Below are positions 59,801 through 64,000 of a stretch of 64,000 nucleotides of DNA, piece after piece (positions within the stretch are counted from its first letter, which is position 1; every line of letters begins with the position of its first letter). The stretch spans positions 52,201,483 to 52,265,482 of the forward strand of contig NC_029520.1 in NCBI RefSeq assembly GCF_001577835.2. Reading direction: 5' to 3'. The position numbers were made by a program, and so were the translations under genes. The stretch is from Coturnix japonica (Eukaryota > Chordata > Aves > Galliformes > Phasianidae). The notes below the pieces were generated by a model. It was not told where the DNA came from. It searched no databases and worked only from the letters and a program-made list of their open reading frames with translations.

Positions 59801-62800
59801 CTGGCTGTTTGGTGAGTTAATGGGAGGCAATTACACGGGCAGCATCACAGGGGACTGGAACAGCCAGCGGCGAGCTAGGCACGTTCCTGCATCACTCACC
59901 CAGCAAGGAACCTGCTCCCAAGCCCTTGTCTCCCATAAGAAGCAGCTTCCAAGAAGATTTCAGGATGGGCATTTCCTGTCCATACACAACACCGGGCTCT
60001 TTGTTTGCTGTCCCCCAGCTCTGAGGCTGTGGGAGAAGAGACTACAAACAGCAGACGGCAGCACAACCTGGAGGTAAAGGATAACATGTTGCTCACCCAG
60101 GCCACCAAAAGCCACCTAACGCCGTTCAGCAGGGCACTGTGCTGAGCTTATCCCTCAAGTACTCTCCTCTGTGACCGATGCAGATCCCAGTGCAGAAAAC
60201 TTAGCTCTGATTTACAAGAATAGATCCAAAGGAGAAAAATAACAGAGATTACAGCAGACAAATTGAGGAAGACCAACATTAGTAGAGGAGAAGCTACCAC
60301 AGACTGATCATTAATGGACAGAAGACAGGATATAAGAGCAGCTCTAATTAAATATTAATTTTTCTCACTTCTCTCAGTGAACGCAGCTATCTGTGCTGGC
60401 ACAGGCACTGCTGGGAAATAGCACCGTTCGGAACAAAAGCAAACAGAACAAATGGCTTCAGATTATTCCAACCGCTTCCATTTGCTGCCCTGGATCCAGA
60501 AGGGCTGCACCACTGAAGAAATCCATCTTTTTTACTCTGTTACATAAATGAATGGCTGGGAGGCCTGCGACTAATTCCAGGTCTCCTCCTCCTCCTTCTC
60601 CATCCTGAACATTTGCAGTGTATGATAAACTCAGAACATTTAAAGATTTGTGGGTTTCATCACAAAAAAAAAGGTGGTGTTGATCAAAAATTCCATTACT
60701 GAGAAGCACTTGAACACCCTTCCCTGGAAAGACGCTCCCCCCATCATAATGACGCACACATCAGGTATCCTAACCACAGGGATGAGATCAAAGCATACAA
60801 ACACATCCATCAGCCACAGCACCACACACTGCAGCACAATTTCCTGCCCCCAAATTGAATTTTCAGCAAGAACCCTGCAAAGAGTCACAGGAAGCTGCGC
60901 TCTGCGCCCTTCAAATGCAGGATTTTGCTATAACCGTTTAAAACAATGAATGCTAATGAATGAGCATCAATCACAGCAGTGTCACTGCGTGCTCACCCCA
61001 TCATCATTTCTGCTGATGTCCCTGGAGAACTGCAGCAGACTGTCAGGTAATCCAGGACTAAGATTGCGAGATGTATGTTTAGGCCTGTCTGCTATGCGCC
61101 AATGAGTGAGCAGACTGACATGCATCACGGCACGCCATGCAAGAGATGGATATATGAAAAAGCAGTCAGAATGCCTCTAGTTGCCATTCATCCCATTCTT
61201 ATCCATACAGAACATAAGCAGCAGTTGGCACAAGAGCTTCCTGGGTGCAACCTGACACTGCTTCAGCACCCAGGGCCAAACACTTTGTGCTCCCAACTGT
61301 ACAGACTTGCAGGCTCCTGCTCTGCTACAAGTAGAGGAATTGCACTGTAAGCAGTTCAGTGCAGGTGGTTCTCAATAAATCCATCCGCTTTGATACCCAG
61401 CTGATCAGCTCCTCCTTGCAGGAAGCTCACAGGAAAGGAATGCAGCCTGCTGGATGGGGAATCAACAGGAAGATTCAGCAGCACATATACTAATGGATAA
61501 GTGTATCTCCCTCAGAGCCACACAGTGTGCTCTAATTGGAGGAACTGAGCAATTAAGGCTCAGCACTGTGGTTACTATTGGACTGTTGCTGTGAGAAGCA
61601 GCTGGTGAACTTGGCAGTGTTGGCGAACACACGTGGGTAAGGTTAAGGATGAAGGCCGGGCCCTTTGCACTTGGATCAGCACTTCCTTTAGAAAAACCCC
61701 TCAGCTCTGGAGGCAGAAGTCACTGCAGCCCCAAGGACGGAGCTATCAGCTCCACAACACGACCTTCGTTCCGCTCACACGATACCAGCACTAATTATGT
61801 TGTTCGTCACGCTGACGTCTGCAACCAGCCCTGCAAGCGATAACCCAAGAGATATCACACACACGGGGCTGCGATGTGGGGAGAGCACAGCAGCCCCTAG
61901 AAGCTGTTACCTGCAGAGCAGAGGCGTCAGAGCCGAAGCAGTACTTGTCCCAAAGCCCGGTGCTCTCCGTGGCCTTGGCAAGCAGGATGGCAGCGTTGTG
62001 GGCGCCCACGCTGACGCTGGTCTCGGGGGCAGCCAGTCTGTTGGCGGTGGGGAACTGCAGGATGAGGCCGTAGGTGACAGCACCGCTGGAGAAGCGGACG
62101 CTGTAGCGGTTGTTGGCCACGTCCCCGCTGAGGCTGTGGGGCTGGATGCCGGGCACCAGCAGGAGCAGGGTGAGGGAGGCCTCGTCCTGCCGGCACTGGA
62201 ACGGAGGGCACGAGGCAGCGGCGGGACCGGAGTCACCCCCGGCCCGGGGATGAGCCATGGGGTCGGGGCCGCTCTCGGGCGGGCACGGAGAGGGGGCTCC
62301 GGCGGGAGGAAGCGGCTCGGAGCCGGAGCTCGGAGCGGGGGAAGCGGCTCCAGGCTCGGGGCCGGCGCTCGGGGAAGCGGCCTCGGAGCGGGGCGGCGGG
62401 GGGGAAACGGCCGGCGGCTCCTCGGGGAGATCCGGGCCGGGCCGGGGCTCTTCCCGCAGCCCCTCAGCGGGCTCCCCGGGCGGCGGCACCACGGGCAGCG
62501 TGACCAGCAGCTGCCGCTTGGCCTTGTCGAACACGGCGCGGCCCGCGCTCTCGTCCACGCGGTACGGGAGGCGGAGCCGCAGCCGGTAGGCGGGACGGAG
62601 CGAGTCGAGCCGCAGCTCCCGCGGGCGGACCTCCAGCTCGGCCTGCGCGGCGGAGCGGAGCAGCGGCAGCTCCACCGTCACCACCAGCTCCCGGGGCACC
62701 GGGCCGGGCGCCGAGTCGCGGGCGCAGCGGTAATCCTGCAGGTCCACGTAGGAGCGGTGCCGGAGGCTCCAGCGCGGGGTGGTGGGGCCGGGCGGCGGAG

Positions 62801-63527
62801 CGCTGGGAACGGGAGCCGGCGGGGGAGCGGCGGGAGGAGGGACGGGAGGAGGAGCGGGAGGAGGGGGCAGCGGCGGCAGCAGCGGGTCGGTGTCGGTGCC
62901 GGTGTCGGTGTCGGCTGGCGGCCGCGGGGCAGCGCCCGGCAGCGGGGAGCGGATGACGGGAGCCTGCGGGACGCCCTTGTAGCGGGTGCCGCGCAGCACC
63001 GAGGCGTTGCTGCGGTCGAGCTGCGCGGAGAATTGTCCGTCCACCGCATCCAGCGCCGCGTCGCTGAGCAGCCGGCGGAACCGGGCGCTGCGGGCGGCCA
63101 GGCGGAGCGCGGCGGGGTGGAAAACCACGTCGTACAGCACGCAGCGGCGGCCGGGCCGGCACAGCTCCTCGCGGCCCGGAGCCAGGCTGTGCGGCAGCTC
63201 CCAGCGATGCCCGCCCGGCTCGGGGCGGACCCGCGGCGGGGCGATGTGCGGGTTACTGCACACGTTAATGTAGCAGCGGCGGGAGCCGGCCTGGCTGGTG
63301 CGCAGCACGTAACCCGGCGTCGGGTGGATGAAGCGCAGCTCCACGCCGCGCTGCCGCTCCAGGGCCGTCACCTCCTGCTCGTACAGCCGCCGCTGCTCCG
63401 GGTCGTTCAGCTCGGCCGCGTACTCGGCGAACAGCTCCCGGAAGCGCTGATCGCGGAACGCCCGCTGCAGCCGCTGCAGCTCCTCGGGGCTCAGCTCCAG
63501 CTCCTCCAGCCGGCACCGACCCGCCAT
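53817..63527 (-). CDS. DNAAF2: Dynein axonemal assembly factor 2 (kintoun)
   Basis: DNAAF2 is a cytoplasmic PIH-family co-chaperone that helps HSP90/HSP70 pre-assemble outer and inner dynein arms for motile cilia. Three coding exons join in frame: 61,911-63,527 (539 codons), 55,487-55,633 (49) and 53,817-54,284 (156 with TAA), giving 743 aa (human 837). Splice sites are GT-AG. Residues 1-40 hold an acidic helical start, about 40-200 the PIH1 domain (GVELRFIHPTPGYVLRTSQA, CYINVCSNP), about 205-248 a DT repeat and proline tract, about 255-347 a CS-like domain (SYVDLQDYRCARDSAPGPVP), about 350-440 disordered Pro/Glu/Ser, and about 445-530 a second beta-rich domain. The C-terminus SIAFQNSVLYELD is conserved. 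The start has ideal context (GCCATGG). It is shorter than the mammalian protein mainly in the disordered parts. Confidence 0.97.
54161..54184 (-). repeat. In-frame hexanucleotide repeat in DNAAF2 exon 3
   Basis: Four CTCTGG-type units on plus (CCAGAG on minus) encode the EPEPEPE stretch of DNAAF2. Length variation would stay in frame. Confidence 0.8.
54285..55486. other. DNAAF2 intron 2, no nested feature seen
   Basis: A 1,202-nt intron with GT-AG ends. No CR1, RNA gene or credible open frame. Confidence 0.7.
55634..61910. other. DNAAF2 intron 1, no nested gene seen
   Basis: A 6.3-kb intron without recognisable CR1. Frames of up to 189 codons (for example minus 56,953-57,522) have no familiar content. 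Composition is mixed, AT-rich near 60,200-60,370 and 60,930-60,975. I see no nested RNA or protein gene. Confidence 0.6.
62886..62915 (-). repeat. In-frame GACACC-type repeat in DNAAF2 exon 1
   Basis: Five six-base units (GTCGGT and variants on plus) encode DTDTGTDTD of DNAAF2, followed directly by a proline-rich tract (about residues 215-248, around 62,780-62,885). Both are low-complexity coding repeats between the PIH1 and CS-like domains. Confidence 0.85.
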
Positions 63528-63690
63528 GGCCGGTCAGTGTGGAGACGGCGAAACGAAACGGCCGTTCCGCTCCGACCGAGCGCGTTGCTACGGCGACGCT
63601 AAACAAGATGGCGGCCACCGGGCTCCGTTGCTATAGTGACGCTAAACAAGATGGCGCCGCCAAGCAAGATGGCGGCCCAATACACTGCCC
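63528..63690 (-). promoter_or_regulatory. DNAAF2: DNAAF2 promoter with duplicated X-box-like and YY1-like motifs
   Basis: A 43-bp unit is tandemly duplicated: GTTGCTACGGCGAC (63,584-63,597) and GTTGCTATAGTGAC (63,627-63,640) resemble the palindromic RFX X-box GTTGCCATGGCAAC. Each is followed by GCTAAACAAGATGGCG, which carries a YY1-type AAGATGGCG (63,605 and 63,648). A third AAGATGGCGGC is at 63,666-63,676. RFX factors are known to drive ciliary genes, which fits DNAAF2. No TATA box is seen; binding is inferred. Confidence 0.65.
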
Positions 63691-64000
63691 AGGCCGCTCC
63701 AGGCGCTGCAGGCCGTACCCCGAGCAGCAGTCGGCACTGCCGCATCCCGATGATCCCCAATGAGTTTCAGAACACCTCAGCCCTGTTCCCTTACTGCTCC
63801 CCCCGGCTGTGTATCACTATTAGCCAGCACTAATCAGCCCCTCACAAACCTGCCTCAAGCCCTTCCTGCCCCCACACAAATCCCAGCCCGCACTCACATT
63901 GCTGTGGTGCAGATAACAAGCCCTCGGTTCTGCTCAGCACAGCGAAAAACAGTTCTCTTCCTTTCTAAACAATAACTATTTCCTATGCACGCCCTCACTT
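63691..64000. other. Upstream flank of DNAAF2, no gene recognised
   Basis: CpG density drops after about 63,700. No exon, repeat or promoter motif for a divergent neighbour is evident before the window ends. Confidence 0.5.

Larger units (their letters stand above)
62200..63690. promoter_or_regulatory. CpG island over DNAAF2 exon 1 and promoter
   Basis: Dense CpG across most of exon 1 and the first about 160 bp upstream. It accounts for the long antisense open frame in this stretch. Confidence 0.75.

Noticed and set aside
61797-63602. 601-codon plus-strand open frame antisense to DNAAF2 exon 1
   Set aside because: It lies wholly over the GC-rich exon 1 with dense CpG, where stops are rare in every frame. 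The content is Gly/Arg/Ala-rich with no familiar domain, while the minus strand encodes clear DNAAF2.

Overview
The window looks like nuclear DNA of a bird, most likely a galliform such as chicken (inference). The reasons are the dense CR1 retroposons with avian-type TTCTATG tails, the absence of Alu, L1 and similar mammalian repeats, short GC-rich genes with CpG-island promoters, and a gene order that, from memory, matches the human 14q21 block RPS29 - RN7SL1 - LRR1 - MGAT2 - DNAAF2. The mammalian intronless RPL36AL copy between LRR1 and MGAT2 is not present.

Layout. Positions 1-43,640 form a gene-poor, AT-rich stretch with no host exon I can support. It holds about 17 CR1 fragments, one possible MIR-like SINE relic, simple repeats, and several repeat-free AT-rich blocks that could be conserved non-coding elements (not testable here). 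Positions 43,645-63,700 are a compact gene cluster. RPS29 (minus, three coding exons) sits head-to-head with the 7SL/SRP RNA gene (plus), sharing about 160 bp that contain a perfect CRE and NRF1-like sites. Next come a short tandem array with three CTCF-like cores, two CR1s facing tail-to-tail, LRR1 (plus, four coding exons), the single-exon MGAT2 (plus), and DNAAF2 (minus, three coding exons), which converges on MGAT2. The last 470 bp are the DNAAF2 promoter and upstream flank. It carries a duplicated X-box-like plus YY1-like unit.

Functions. RPS29 is a small zinc-binding 40S ribosomal protein, 7SL is the RNA scaffold of the signal recognition particle, LRR1 is a substrate receptor of CUL2 ubiquitin ligase, MGAT2 is the Golgi enzyme that opens the second antenna of complex N-glycans, and DNAAF2 (kintoun) pre-assembles axonemal dyneins. 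They are unrelated housekeeping and ciliary functions; the grouping is old synteny, not an operon. All four protein genes splice to intact reading frames (56, 420, 444 and 743 aa).

I found no clearly new system. The observations most worth following are the Pol II/Pol III divergent promoter with the adjacent CTCF-like array, and the duplicated X-box/YY1 unit at DNAAF2. No endogenous retrovirus, CRISPR array or tRNA gene was recognised.
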